In this document: positions 1-9,729 of the stretch, one piece after another
Layout: every line of letters begins with the position of its first letter
Numbering within the stretch: the stretch's first letter is position 1
Assembly (NCBI GenBank): GCA_902553145.1
Contig: CACDKD010000001.1
Location: forward strand, 25,786-89,785
Direction of reading: 5' to 3'
Length of the DNA stretch: 64,000 bases
From: an uncultured Gammaproteobacteria bacterium
GTDB lineage: Bacteria; Pseudomonadota; Gammaproteobacteria; Steroidobacterales; UBA11654
Program-made: the position numbers and the translations under genes
Notes under the pieces: model-generated
The model's input: the letters and a program-made list of their open reading frames with translations, nothing else
Databases searched by the model: none
What the model was told of the DNA's origin: nothing

Positions 1-965
1 TCGAAGGGGCTCTGCAAACAGACTATGTCGGTATTGCCTCAATGTCTGACGATGAAATGAAAATGGTCTTATCCGTAGGCAGTGATACAAATCCCGGGGA
101 TTACTATCTCTATGATCGTGGTGAAAACAGTCTTGCTTATCTTGGGTCAGTGAGACCTTGGATTGATCCAAAAACCATGGCGCCTATGAAACCGTTCTCA
201 TTTGAAGCAAGAGATGGGGAAACCATTTATGGATTCTTAACCGTCCCAGTGGATGACAATGGCAAAGATTTGCCTCTGATCCTAAACCCACACGGTGGTC
301 CATTTGGAATACAAGATGTTTGGCGTTTTAATGCTGAAACTCAGTTTTTTGCCAATCAAGGCTATGCCGTGATGCAAGTAAACTTTAGGGGTTCAGGTGG
401 GTATGGAAAACGATACGAGAGAATTGGATACAAGCGTTGGGGTCTAGAAATGCAGGACGATCTCACTGATGCAGTTCAATGGGCTGTGTCCGAGGGGATT
501 GCAGATCCAGATCACGTATGCATCTACGGAGCCAGTTACGGTGGATATGCAACCATGGCAGGCATCACACTCACCCCAGAACTTTATAGCTGTGCGGTGA
601 ACTACGTAGGAATCTGGGATCTAGAAATGCTCTATCGACAGGATGGAAGATGGGATTCGAGACTCGGTCGATGGTTCAGAGACCATGTGATCGATGTTGA
701 GAAAGACGAAGCTCAGATTAAAAAAACATCGCCTAGATATCACATCGATAAGATTCAGGCGCCGCTATTCATTGTTCACGGAAGAAGAGATTACAACGTT
801 CGAATAGAACAGGCCGAAACTCTGATGGAAGCTCTTGATGAGAAAGGCATTCCCTATGAATCTTTAATCAAAAGAGAAGAGGGGCACGGCTTCACTCTGT
901 ATGAGAATAATGTTGAGCTTTATACAAGGATGCAGGCTTTCTTTAAGGAACATTTAGCGAAGTAG
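1..965 (+). CDS. S9 family (prolyl oligopeptidase-like) peptidase, 5'-truncated by window edge
   Basis: This is the C-terminal catalytic part of an S9-family serine peptidase (DPP-IV/acylaminoacyl-peptidase type), which cleaves short peptides. The ORF track starts at an internal ATG at 42, but the frame is open from base 3, so the gene begins outside the window and its beta-propeller is mostly missing here. The alpha/beta-hydrolase domain is complete: oxyanion region HGGPFG, nucleophile Ser in GASYGGYA (about residue 165 of the listed ORF), Asp in HGRRDYN and His in EEGHGF. It converges with the spermidine-dehydrogenase-like gene, with only 7 bp between the stops. Family is certain; substrate and localisation cannot be judged without the N-terminus. 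Confidence 0.93.
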   Translation, partial: EGALQTDYVGIASMSDDEMKMVLSVGSDTNPGDYYLYDRGENSLAYLGSVRPWIDPKTMAPMKPFSFEARDGETIYGFLTVPVDDNGKDLPLILNPHGGPFGIQDVWRFNAETQFFANQGYAVMQVNFRGSGGYGKRYERIGYKRWGLEMQDDLTDAVQWAVSEGIADPDHVCIYGASYGGYATMAGITLTPELYSCAVNYVGIWDLEMLYRQDGRWDSRLGRWFRDHVIDVEKDEAQIKKTSPRYHIDKIQAPLFIVHGRRDYNVRIEQAETLMEALDEKGIPYESLIKREEGHGFTLYENNVELYTRMQAFFKEHLAK

Positions 966-972
966 TTAAATT

Positions 973-2937
973 TCAGAGTAACTCATTGACGGCTCTGTCT
1001 GCTTGAACTATGGCAGCATCGACATAAGCAGAGCCGCCGGAGTCTGAGTTTGCAATTGAGATATTTCCAATTGGTTTTCTTCCCATGACGTGGGGATATT
1101 GCTCGTTATTCATACTGTCTGGCATTCTTCCGTCAAAAAAATCATTATCAAATAAGCTGTTGTATTCGTATGAGTAGCCGTGCGCCCAACGGTTAACTGT
1201 AATTCCTGCCAAATCTTCCTCTTTAAAGTCCGGGCCAAACATTGCACTCAAATGATCAATGATCTTGTCTTCATAATCCTGAAAGCTAAGTTTCAGAATG
1301 TCGTAGCGGCCCTTTCTGTGTTGCTCTCGATTCGTTAATCCCTCATAGGGTCGAGTTGGGACATGGTTCATTAAAAAAACAACGGGTTCATCAAAAGTCT
1401 GAGGGTATTGATAGTCGCCGATGCTCACAGGAAAATCAATGTACATATTATTGAAGAATGAATTTGGGCTAATTGCTCTGGAGATGCCTTTATTTGCGAA
1501 CATGTGCCAATTTTTCATTGCAACCTGAATCCAGACAAGAGGAACTTTAACATTGTATTTTAGAGCCTCTTTTTGCTTCTTGGGCAATTCAGGGCAAAGC
1601 TCAGGAATGATGCCGTTGTAACAAGCCAAAATGCATTTCTTGCCTGAAACTTTATATAACTTGCCTTGATTGACATAAATCACCTCAACGCCATCTTTTA
1701 CATTCTTGGCCGAAATGACTGTGCTATCGAGGCGAATTCTTGTGTTCTGATCGGGCAAATCTAATTGCGAGTAATCTGCCTTAGCAGTCACAATGTCTTC
1801 CATGGTGCTACCAGATATTGCATTTGGGATCATTTTTCTAACAAGCAATCTTGCAATAGTTGCATTCCCATCGGGGAAATGAAAGATATAGGGCTCATCA
1901 GAAACTTCGTTCTTGCTCATGAACCCCTCAATGGTTTCATCGTATGTGGAAATATCATACATTTCATTTTCAGGTTCTGTTGTACCCTCCTCCTCAGTGA
2001 AGCCAAGGCCTGAAAATCCTGGAAGGCCGTCAGAGAAAGCGCCAAAAGCAGGGATAGATTCTGTTCCAACGCCCCAAAGTGACCATAACATGGTGTGAAA
2101 AAGGCCCACCACTTCGTCGCCAACTTTGTGATACTTTCTTAGGTACTCTTCGTAACTCATATTTTCTAAATGATAAAACTTTTCCTCCAGAGCCATCTCG
2201 GGAAAGAAATCTGTCTTGTCTAAGAAGAGTCTTGCGAACTCATCCTTGGACTTGTCAGAGATCGGCATCTCTTTCACAACTTTTTTTATATTCTCTGGTT
2301 TTGTGTTGTTCTTATGATTGATGTCATACCTATAGTTGGGAACATTACGGACGATTTTATTCTCGCCGTAGGTTTCTTTATTAAAAAAGAACGAAGAAGT
2401 AAGTCCTCTATTTTTAAAGTAATCGAAATCATAGGCAGAATAGAATTTCTGAAAATCAATTCCGAGATCCACCATTAATTTCTTTGATACCTCTTCATAA
2501 TAACTTGGTGACTCTATGGACTGGCTGCCACCATAAGTTAACATTTCTCTTCCATCGACTTGAAATTCGTTGCGTTTTGCATGTCCGCCAAAGTCGTCGT
2601 GATTATCCAGTATGAGTATGTTTTGATTTGAAGCAGTGCGTTCTTGATAAAAATATGCTGCCGACAAACCCGATATGCCCCCTCCTACAACAATTAAATC
2701 ATTGCTTTCCCCAAGATCTGTGACCTCTTCAAGAAAATTTCCGCCAGCCAATGCAAGCCTGTGAGCATGATCAAAAGAGCCAGGGTGATTGCCTCTGATT
2801 CCCATTAAAGCAGGAGGATACTTAAAAGGATCAATATTCTTTGCATTGAGAAAATCAATTGGTGCAACTGATGCGGCTAAACCATAGCTGACACCGTTTA
2901 TGAAATCCCTTCTTGTTATTGAAAGCTTCTTCTTCAT
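973..2937 (-). CDS. Spermidine dehydrogenase-like FAD oxidoreductase (Tat-exported)
   Basis: A 654-residue flavoprotein of the SpdH-like family, which oxidatively cleaves spermidine in the periplasm. The N-terminus has a twin-arginine motif (TRRDFINGVSYG) followed by a short hydrophobic stretch, so folded export is expected. An FAD-binding Rossmann motif follows at about residues 82-90 (VVGGGISGLSAAYF), and a GGHAKR segment typical of this family comes shortly after. It is the last gene of a seven-gene polyamine operon, 4 bp after the amidohydrolase, and this context is the main reason to prefer spermidine over other amines. No cytochrome partner is adjacent. The fold is secure, the substrate is inferred. 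Confidence 0.75.
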   Translation of the reverse strand: MKKKLSITRRDFINGVSYGLAASVAPIDFLNAKNIDPFKYPPALMGIRGNHPGSFDHAHRLALAGGNFLEEVTDLGESNDLIVVGGGISGLSAAYFYQERTASNQNILILDNHDDFGGHAKRNEFQVDGREMLTYGGSQSIESPSYYEEVSKKLMVDLGIDFQKFYSAYDFDYFKNRGLTSSFFFNKETYGENKIVRNVPNYRYDINHKNNTKPENIKKVVKEMPISDKSKDEFARLFLDKTDFFPEMALEEKFYHLENMSYEEYLRKYHKVGDEVVGLFHTMLWSLWGVGTESIPAFGAFSDGLPGFSGLGFTEEEGTTEPENEMYDISTYDETIEGFMSKNEVSDEPYIFHFPDGNATIARLLVRKMIPNAISGSTMEDIVTAKADYSQLDLPDQNTRIRLDSTVISAKNVKDGVEVIYVNQGKLYKVSGKKCILACYNGIIPELCPELPKKQKEALKYNVKVPLVWIQVAMKNWHMFANKGISRAISPNSFFNNMYIDFPVSIGDYQYPQTFDEPVVFLMNHVPTRPYEGLTNREQHRKGRYDILKLSFQDYEDKIIDHLSAMFGPDFKEEDLAGITVNRWAHGYSYEYNSLFDNDFFDGRMPDSMNNEQYPHVMGRKPIGNISIANSDSGGSAYVDAAIVQADRAVNELL

Positions 2938-2941
2938 TGAA

Positions 2942-4645
2942 CTAGTCTATTCTGAAAACAGTGTTTCCCTCAAGCACTGTCTCGATGACTCTGACTTCAC
3001 CGATTTCCTTTAGTGGTATTTTGTATAGATTTTTTTCAAGGACAATCAGGTCTGCGAACTTTCCAACTTCTATGCTTCCAGTAAGATGTCCTTGGCGCAT
3101 TACTTCTGCAGCATTAATTGTGTAGGCCTTCAGCATTTCGGTTAGGTCCATCCTCTCCTTTTCATTTAATGTCCCTTTAACGCGATCGCTTGGATCTTGT
3201 CTTGTCACTGCAGTTTCAATAGCAATGAGTGGATTCATTGTTGTTACAGCCCAATCGCTTCCGCCAACAATAGTTCCTCCTGCATCGTGAATGCTTCTTA
3301 TGGGATACATTTGATTCACTCTTTCCACTCCGAGTTCTGGAATATTGATTTCAGTAATCCACTCGTCTGGCAAAGCCCATGCGGCTTGAAAGTTAGCTGA
3401 AATCTTTAGCTCTGAAAACCTCGGTATGTCCTCCTCATGAATCAATTGAAGATGAGAAATGTGATGCTTGTTATTTTTCAACCCATTGGCCTCAATTGCA
3501 TGCTGATATGCATCAAGAACAGATCTGACCGCTCGATCTCCAATTGCGTGCGTCATGACTTGTGTGCCATTTGCATCAAATCTTGCAATTGCTTTGTTCA
3601 ATTCATCTTGGGAGAAATATAACTGTCCATAAGATCCGGAATCAAGATACGGCTCAAGAATTGCGCCGGTTTGTCCCTCAAGCACGCCGTCTATAAATAT
3701 CTTTACGCAATTGGTATTAATTCTAGGGTGCTCAAACTCCGATCTCCTTTTGTATAAGTCTTCGAAACCCGAGAACTCTTGAACATAATGCTGTCTTCCG
3801 TATTCGATGCAGGCAGTCATTCTGAGATTTAATTCGCCCTTTTCAGCAAGATCTTTAAAGCTTATTAAGTACGGCTCATTCACAGCTGCATCAATCATGG
3901 ATGTGATTCCAAAACTGCTCGCGAGATTTTGTGCGTATAAAAGTCCATTCAGGCGAAGCTCTGCCGTCTCGGTTGGTAATACGTCGGCAACAAGATTCAT
4001 TGCCGATGGCTCTCTTAAAGTGCCGCTCGGTTCACCTGTGATAGGGTCTCTTTCAATTATCCCCTTAAAAGGATCTTTCGTGTCTCTGTTGATGCCTGCC
4101 AATTCAAGCGCTTTTGTGTTCACCAATGCATTGTGTCCGTCTGACATTTCAATATATATCGGAATATCCTCAGTGACTTCATCGAACAGTGATTTATTGG
4201 GATTTGCCGCGGGAAACAATCCGGCATTTAATCCTGCGCCGATAACCCACCCTGAGGTTTTGACATGATCTTCTTCCAAACAAGCCCTGATCCTTTCCTG
4301 TATCTCATTGATGGTGAGTAAATCAAAAACCGAACACTGTAAAAAATCCATGCCATTCCAGATAGGATGAGCATGAGCATCATGAAAAGAGGGCATCATC
4401 ATCCGTCCTTGGAGATCGACAATCTCAATGGACTCATCTGCATTCTTTATTACATCAGCCTGACTACCGACCAATTGAATGACCCCGTCTTTAATCAGGA
4501 TTGAATCTGCGATGGATAGATTCTCGTCAAATGTATGAATGCTGCCATTGACATAAGCTTTGCTGTTGCCTGCGGAAAGATCGCTCATACTAAACACTGC
4601 TAAAAGAATTGCTGTTTGCTGTATAACTTTTTTTATCTTAAACAT
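2942..4645 (-). CDS. Exported metal-dependent amidohydrolase (YtcJ/amidohydrolase-3 family)
   Basis: A 567-residue amidohydrolase of the YtcJ-like family. Residues 1-25 form a signal peptide ending near SAG, so the enzyme is probably periplasmic. The metal-binding HxH is in FHDAHAHPIWNG (about residue 89), further ligands lie in MTHAIGDRA and SHLQLIH, and the last acid is in GGSDWAV. The C-terminus returns to the small beta domain (GKFADLIVLEKN). It sits 4 bp after the PotF-like gene and 4 bp before the SpdH-like gene, so it is co-transcribed with polyamine catabolism. Hydrolysis of N-acylated amines before uptake would fit, but this is inference; known YtcJ-family substrates are diverse. Confidence 0.8.
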   Translation of the reverse strand: MFKIKKVIQQTAILLAVFSMSDLSAGNSKAYVNGSIHTFDENLSIADSILIKDGVIQLVGSQADVIKNADESIEIVDLQGRMMMPSFHDAHAHPIWNGMDFLQCSVFDLLTINEIQERIRACLEEDHVKTSGWVIGAGLNAGLFPAANPNKSLFDEVTEDIPIYIEMSDGHNALVNTKALELAGINRDTKDPFKGIIERDPITGEPSGTLREPSAMNLVADVLPTETAELRLNGLLYAQNLASSFGITSMIDAAVNEPYLISFKDLAEKGELNLRMTACIEYGRQHYVQEFSGFEDLYKRRSEFEHPRINTNCVKIFIDGVLEGQTGAILEPYLDSGSYGQLYFSQDELNKAIARFDANGTQVMTHAIGDRAVRSVLDAYQHAIEANGLKNNKHHISHLQLIHEEDIPRFSELKISANFQAAWALPDEWITEINIPELGVERVNQMYPIRSIHDAGGTIVGGSDWAVTTMNPLIAIETAVTRQDPSDRVKGTLNEKERMDLTEMLKAYTINAAEVMRQGHLTGSIEVGKFADLIVLEKNLYKIPLKEIGEVRVIETVLEGNTVFRID

Positions 4646-4649
4646 TAAA

Positions 4650-5735
4650 TTATTTGCCTGTTTTAATGTTAATCCATTGTCTGGTCATCGTGCGATCGAC
4701 TCTCGGGTTTGCTATCTCTGCGATGAAGAGTTTATTCAATGTCTCTTGATCAGGATAGATTGCTCTATTATTGAGGATATCTTTGGAAATGAATTTTTTA
4801 GACTCAGGAATTGCATTTGGAAATTTGACCTTATTGGAGATCGCAGCCATGACCTCTGGTTGAAGTATGAAATCGAGAAACATGTGTGCGTTCTTAGCAT
4901 TTGGTGCATCGTTTGGTATAGACATCATGTCCACCCACATCTGAGCTCCCTCTTCCGGAATCTCGTATTCAATAATTACATTATTCTTAACTTCTCTTGC
5001 TCTATCGCCCGCTTGCAAAATGTCTCCGCTCCAACCAAACACAAGGCATATCTCGCCATTGGCAAGGTCATTTATATATTTTGAAGAGTGAAAATACCTA
5101 ATGAATGGCCTGATGTTCTTTAGAAGCTCATATGCCTCGCCTCTGTATTCTGATGGATCTTTTGTATTGGGATCTTTTCCGATATAAAAAAGTGCTGCCT
5201 TAAATACCTCGCTTGGGGCATCGAGAAAAGCGATGCCGCATTGTTCAAAATTCTTTAAAAGCTCGGGTTTAAATAAAATATCAAAAGTATTCATCTTGAA
5301 ATCCTTGCCCATGATTTCGTCTATGGCTGCACGATTGTATCCAATGCCTGTGGTTCCCCATAAGTATGGGATGGCAAATCTATTGTCCGGATCCATCGTG
5401 CTTAACATCTCCATCATTACTGGGTCCAAATTATCAAAATTAGGTATTGCAGTTTTATCGAGCTCTAGGTGTATATTCGCTCTGACCTGTCTTCCAAGGT
5501 ATTCGATGCTTGGAGAAACGATGTCGTAGCCCGTTGACCCGGCGAGTAGCTTTCCCTCAAGCACCTCATTGCTGTCAAAAACATCGTAGATGACTTCTAT
5601 CCCTGTTGACTCCTCAAATTGATCGATGACGGATTGATCAATGTAATCGGACCAGTTGTAGACTCTTACCTCTTCAGCATGGATTGAAAATGAGAGAAAA
5701 AAGTATGTCGCGTTGATTGCCCAACTCTTCTTCAC
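4650..5735 (-). CDS. Polyamine-type ABC transporter substrate-binding protein (PotF/SpuD-like)
   Basis: A periplasmic solute-binding protein of the PotD/PotF family. The mature part begins EEVRVYNWSDYIDQSVIDQF, the classical N-terminus of putrescine/spermidine binders, and WGTTGIGYN and LVFGWSGD are also family segments. The ORF track begins at an ATG at 5786 inside puuB, giving an implausible polar leader. A GTG at 5735 yields MKKSWAINATYFFLSFSIHAEE, a normal signal peptide, and overlaps the puuB stop as GTGA, so I chose it (361 residues). No permease or ATPase genes lie nearby, so the partner transporter must be encoded elsewhere or the protein acts alone as a sensor or scavenger. Confidence 0.88.
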   Translation of the reverse strand: MKKSWAINATYFFLSFSIHAEEVRVYNWSDYIDQSVIDQFEESTGIEVIYDVFDSNEVLEGKLLAGSTGYDIVSPSIEYLGRQVRANIHLELDKTAIPNFDNLDPVMMEMLSTMDPDNRFAIPYLWGTTGIGYNRAAIDEIMGKDFKMNTFDILFKPELLKNFEQCGIAFLDAPSEVFKAALFYIGKDPNTKDPSEYRGEAYELLKNIRPFIRYFHSSKYINDLANGEICLVFGWSGDILQAGDRAREVKNNVIIEYEIPEEGAQMWVDMMSIPNDAPNAKNAHMFLDFILQPEVMAAISNKVKFPNAIPESKKFISKDILNNRAIYPDQETLNKLFIAEIANPRVDRTMTRQWINIKTGK

Positions 5736-7018
5736 AACCGATCTCGAAGAGCGTAATAAAGCATGCCAAGATAAAATCCAGGCCATCGCAATAGTGTTCC
5801 TCCTGGAAATGTCGGGATTTTAATCTTGGAGAAAATATCAAGATTAGACACTGTGCCATCAATTGCTTCAGCAAGCACAGTACCCGCTAGGCTTGCCATT
5901 GCTACCCCGTGGCCTGAATATCCATGAGCAAAATATACATTGGTGTGCAATCTGCCAACATGCGGCATTCGATTCACCGTCACTCCAATTCGTCCGCCCC
6001 AAGCATAGTCAATGGTTTTGTCATGCAGATGTGGGTAAACTTCCAGCATTGTTTTTCTCACATAGGATTTCAAATCCTTTGGGAAATTTCTTGCATAGCT
6101 CTCTCCTCCGCCAAACAGGAGCCTGTTGTCTTGAGATATACGAAAATAGTGCACGTGAAACTTATTGTCGTGTACACAAACATCATCCCTATTTATATAC
6201 CGAACTTCTTCTTCACTCATCTGCTCTGTGGCAAGGATAAAATTATTGATTGGCATCATCTTAACGGCCAACTTGTTCTCTAGATTATCCAAGTATCCAT
6301 TGCAAGCAAGAACAACATGGTCGGCTTTGACCTCACCCTCATTGGTCTTAACAATGCAAGGGGAGCCATTTGAATACGATGTTACTCTAGAATTTTCATA
6401 GATTTTGACGCCTGAATCCTCTGCTGCTTGTGCAAGTCCAAGTGCATAATTGAGCGGATGAAGATGGGCTCCACCCATGTCCAGAGATCCGCCCCCATCA
6501 AAGTATGAGCTGTGAAACATTTCTCTCACCTCTTCAGGGTTCATGTAACGAACCAAGTCATAGCCATAATCTGTGTTTAGTTTTTCTACATATTCTTTAT
6601 GATGATGATCATCGCCCCTGTCATTGGAAACAGTTGCATTTCCAGCCTTCAAGTCGCAGTCAATTTCATGTTTTTCAATTCTGGTCTTTACGATGCTTTT
6701 TCCATATTCCGAGAGCCGCCAAAGCTCATTGGCCAACGACTTGCCGTAATCTTTTTCCAATTCATGAATCTTTTTGTTATGGCCACTTCCTAACTGTCCT
6801 CCATTTCTTCCTGAGGCCCCCCATGCCAATTTATTTGCTTCCACAATCGTGACATCGTGACCTCTTTCAGAAAGGTTGAGCGCGGTTAAAAGACCGGTGT
6901 AGCCTGCGCCTATCACACATATATCTGCGGCATGTGAACCCTTTAATGAGGATCTTTCTTTGAGGTTGTTTGCAGTGTGATAGTAGTAAGAGTCTGGATA
7001 ATCTATGGATTCTTTCAT
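5732..7018 (-). CDS. puuB: Gamma-glutamylputrescine oxidase
   Basis: A 428-residue FAD-dependent amine oxidase of the DAO fold. In the Puu pathway PuuB oxidises gamma-glutamylputrescine to the aldehyde, releasing ammonia and hydrogen peroxide. The dinucleotide-binding motif is at about residues 33-47 (DICVIGAGYTGLLTAL), followed by WGASGRNGGQLGSGHNK, a hallmark of the PuuB/OrdL group. The C-terminal FAD contact is in YFAHGYSGHGVAMA. It lies 9 bp after the aminotransferase and overlaps the PotF-like gene by 4 bp. The combination with puuA and puuD supports this assignment over a generic glycine oxidase. Confidence 0.88.
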   Translation of the reverse strand: MKESIDYPDSYYYHTANNLKERSSLKGSHAADICVIGAGYTGLLTALNLSERGHDVTIVEANKLAWGASGRNGGQLGSGHNKKIHELEKDYGKSLANELWRLSEYGKSIVKTRIEKHEIDCDLKAGNATVSNDRGDDHHHKEYVEKLNTDYGYDLVRYMNPEEVREMFHSSYFDGGGSLDMGGAHLHPLNYALGLAQAAEDSGVKIYENSRVTSYSNGSPCIVKTNEGEVKADHVVLACNGYLDNLENKLAVKMMPINNFILATEQMSEEEVRYINRDDVCVHDNKFHVHYFRISQDNRLLFGGGESYARNFPKDLKSYVRKTMLEVYPHLHDKTIDYAWGGRIGVTVNRMPHVGRLHTNVYFAHGYSGHGVAMASLAGTVLAEAIDGTVSNLDIFSKIKIPTFPGGTLLRWPGFYLGMLYYALRDRL

Positions 7019-7027
7019 ATCAGTCTA

Positions 7028-8392
7028 CTATAGCTTTTGGACAGCTTCTTGCGTCTCATCCAAGGTGGTTCTTGCTTTGTCTACAAGCTCATCAATTTGC
7101 TCATGATTGATCACCAAAGGCGGTGCAATGATCATGCTGTCGCCAACGGCCCTCATGACCAAACCGTTTTTAATAGAAATATCTCTGCACAATGAGCCCG
7201 TATTAAAATCACTGGGGAATCTGGATCGCTTCACTTTATCGTTAGTAAGCTCTATTGCTCCCATTAATCCCTTTATCCTAGCCTCTCCAACTATTGGATG
7301 GTCTCCTAACGACAACCATTTGTCCCTTAAATAGGGTGCAATCGAGTGTTTTACACTGTCCAAGATGTTTTCCTTCTTGATAAGCTCAATATTCTTCAGA
7401 GCTACGGCACACGCTGCTGGGTGTCCTGAATAAGTGAACCCATGAGCAAACTCGCCCCCTTCTTCAATTATGGTGCCTGCTAAACGATCGCTGACCAAAA
7501 CTCCACCCAATGGCAAATATCCTGATGTGACCCCTTTGGCAAATGGAATCATGTCTGGTTTTATTTCATAGAAGGTTGACCCGAACCATTCTCCGAGCCT
7601 TCCAAATCCTGTGATCACTTCATCGGCAATTAATAGAATTCCATAGCGATCGCATATTTTCTGAACCTCCGGCCAATAGCTGTCTGGCGGAATAATTACG
7701 CCACCAGCGCCTTGAATAGGCTCTGCAATAAATGCAGCTACATTTTCAACTCCGTGTTCCTCAATTGCTCTTTCGAGATCTCTGGCAGCATTTATGCCGA
7801 ATTCATCGGGATCGAGATCGCCTCCCTCTCCATACCAATATGGTTGTTGGATATGGTCTATTCCTGGAATGGGCAAGCCTCCCTGTTGATGCATTCCAGT
7901 CATTCCTCCTAAACTTGCTCCAGCTACAGTACTGCCGTGATACGCATTATTCCTTCCAAGGATAATTTGTTTGTTTGGATGACCCAATAGACTCCAGTAA
8001 TATCTAACCATTCTTAAGACGGTGTCATTCGACTCCGAACCAGAACCGGTAAAGAAAACATGATTTAAATGATCTGGTGCAAGCTCACCAATGACTCTGC
8101 TGAGTTCAATCGCAGGCGGATGCGTGCACTGAAAGAAATTATTGTAGTATGGCAACTCTTGCATCTGCTCGAAAGCAGCCTTAGATAGTTCGTCTCTGCC
8201 ATAACCCAGGTTGACATTCCATAAACCTGACATGCCATCTAGGATCTGGTTGCCCTCTGCATCCCAAATATAAACTCCATCGCCTTTTGTGATTACTCTG
8301 GTTCCCTTTTCTGCTAGCTCACCATGATCAGTAAATGGATGAAGGTGATGCTCACTATCAAGCTTTTGCCAATTCTTTAATTCTTTATTCAT
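7028..8392 (-). CDS. PLP-dependent class III aminotransferase (putrescine/GABA-pyruvate type, SpuC-like)
   Basis: A 454-residue fold-type I, class III (omega) aminotransferase. The PLP-binding lysine is in [17 protein letters not shown], the conserved acid in [14 protein letters not shown], and the phosphate-contacting segment in [12 protein letters not shown]. The N-terminus ([12 protein letters not shown]) resembles the SpuC/putrescine-pyruvate and omega-amino-acid-pyruvate groups. It sits between puuA and puuB with 2-bp and 9-bp gaps. It could transaminate putrescine directly or GABA released by PuuD; sequence alone does not separate these. No separate GABA transaminase is present in the window, which favours a GABA role, by inference. 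Confidence 0.85.
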   Translation of the reverse strand: MNKELKNWQKLDSEHHLHPFTDHGELAEKGTRVITKGDGVYIWDAEGNQILDGMSGLWNVNLGYGRDELSKAAFEQMQELPYYNNFFQCTHPPAIELSRVIGELAPDHLNHVFFTGSGSESNDTVLRMVRYYWSLLGHPNKQIILGRNNAYHGSTVAGASLGGMTGMHQQGGLPIPGIDHIQQPYWYGEGGDLDPDEFGINAARDLERAIEEHGVENVAAFIAEPIQGAGGVIIPPDSYWPEVQKICDRYGILLIADEVITGFGRLGEWFGSTFYEIKPDMIPFAKGVTSGYLPLGGVLVSDRLAGTIIEEGGEFAHGFTYSGHPAACAVALKNIELIKKENILDSVKHSIAPYLRDKWLSLGDHPIVGEARIKGLMGAIELTNDKVKRSRFPSDFNTGSLCRDISIKNGLVMRAVGDSMIIAPPLVINHEQIDELVDKARTTLDETQEAVQKL

Positions 8393-8394
8393 AT

Positions 8395-9729
8395 TTAAAC
8401 GCTCAAGAGAAGATTCTCTCTTTCCCAGGGGCTGATTACCTGAAAGTACTCATTATACTCATCCTCTTTCATTGCGACATATATTTGCGAGAATCTATTA
8501 CCCATCAATGCAGGCATCGTTTCACTCTCTCTTAAAATATCAATGGCTGTTGAAAGATTCTTTGGCAGGTTAAATTGCATATTGGATGCATTTGAGTCCT
8601 CAGGCGCAGTTGGCTGAAGAGATTTCTGGATCCCCAAATAACCACAAGCAAGTGTAGAGGCAATTGATAAATATGGATTAACATCTGCTCCACCGATTCT
8701 AAACTCAACCCTTTTATTCTCTGGCGATGAAGTTGGGACTCTTAGTCCAGTCGTTCTATTGTCATAACCCCAACATAAGTTAATCGGTGCATTTTGGAAC
8801 CGCTGAAACCTTCGATATGAATTCACATAAGGTGCATTAAATAATATTGACTCGGGAGTGAACTGCTGAAGACCTGCTATAAAACCTCTAAATGCATCTG
8901 TTTCGTCTTGTGACTTTGAAAAAACATTTTTCCCTGAATCGCCATCAACAAGTGAAATATGCCAATGCATTGCACTGCCTGGTTGATCTTCTAATGGTTT
9001 TGCCAAGAAAGTCGCATATATTCCATGCTGCATTGCTGCTTCCCTGATAAGTCTCTTGAAAATCATCACCTGATCACAAATCATCAAAGGATCATCATGC
9101 TCAAAATTGATCTCCAGTTGAGCGGTTCCCATTTCATGCTCTAAAGTATCTATTTTTATATTCATAGCATCTGAGTAAGAGTGAATCTGATCGATGATTG
9201 GTTCAAATTCATCCAATGCATCCAAACTAAAGGGCCTTCTGACTGTTTCTTGTCGTCCAGAGCGTCCGACTGGTGTCTGAAGCACTTGATTTGGATCGGT
9301 GTTTCTCTGAACAAGATAAAATTCTAGTTCAGGAGCAACAACAGGCTTCATGCCATTTTCTCTGTATAGTTGGAGAATATTCTTGAGTACTTGCCTAGGT
9401 GAGATATCGACATTCGAGCCATCCTCATAGAAGCAATCATTCACAACTGTGGCTGTGGGGTCCTTCATCCATGGCAGAAGTTTTAAGGTCGTCAGATCGG
9501 GTCTTATAAGTATGTCTCTGTCCGCGGGGTTGATGTAACCATCGGGAAGGAATTTTCCTGTGACAGATTGAGTAAATACAGATTCTGGCAACCTGATTAC
9601 TGACCCCGAAGTAAATTTTTCAACTGGAATAAGCTTGCCTCGAGCGGTACCTGCCATATCGGGAACTATGGTTTCAACTTCTTGGATATTATTTTCAGTC
9701 AGCCAATTTTGTATGTCTTTATCTTCCAT
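8395..9729 (-). CDS. puuA: Gamma-glutamylputrescine synthetase (glutamine synthetase family)
   Basis: A glutamine-synthetase-fold ligase that couples glutamate to putrescine using ATP. The catalytic core shows APELEFYLV (metal-ligand glutamates), MHWHISL (ATP/metal) and [16 protein letters not shown] near the C-terminus. The ORF track starts at 9897 deep inside puuD. The ATG at 9729 gives [20 protein letters not shown], the usual family N-terminus, and has a GAAAGG ribosome-binding site just upstream, so I use it (444 residues). It overlaps the puuD stop by 11 bp, indicating translational coupling. A PauA/SpuI-type role on other polyamines remains possible. Confidence 0.88.
   Translation of the reverse strand: MEDKDIQNWLTENNIQEVETIVPDMAGTARGKLIPVEKFTSGSVIRLPESVFTQSVTGKFLPDGYINPADRDILIRPDLTTLKLLPWMKDPTATVVNDCFYEDGSNVDISPRQVLKNILQLYRENGMKPVVAPELEFYLVQRNTDPNQVLQTPVGRSGRQETVRRPFSLDALDEFEPIIDQIHSYSDAMNIKIDTLEHEMGTAQLEINFEHDDPLMICDQVMIFKRLIREAAMQHGIYATFLAKPLEDQPGSAMHWHISLVDGDSGKNVFSKSQDETDAFRGFIAGLQQFTPESILFNAPYVNSYRRFQRFQNAPINLCWGYDNRTTGLRVPTSSPENKRVEFRIGGADVNPYLSIASTLACGYLGIQKSLQPTAPEDSNASNMQFNLPKNLSTAIDILRESETMPALMGNRFSQIYVAMKEDEYNEYFQVISPWERENLLLSV

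Noticed and set aside
3807-4268. 153-residue plus-strand ORF inside the amidohydrolase
   Set aside because: Antisense shadow of a conserved enzyme.
4560-5084. 174-residue plus-strand ORF opposite the amidohydrolase and PotF-like genes
   Set aside because: Shadow of two well-supported minus-strand genes; Cys/Ile-rich composition with no family features.
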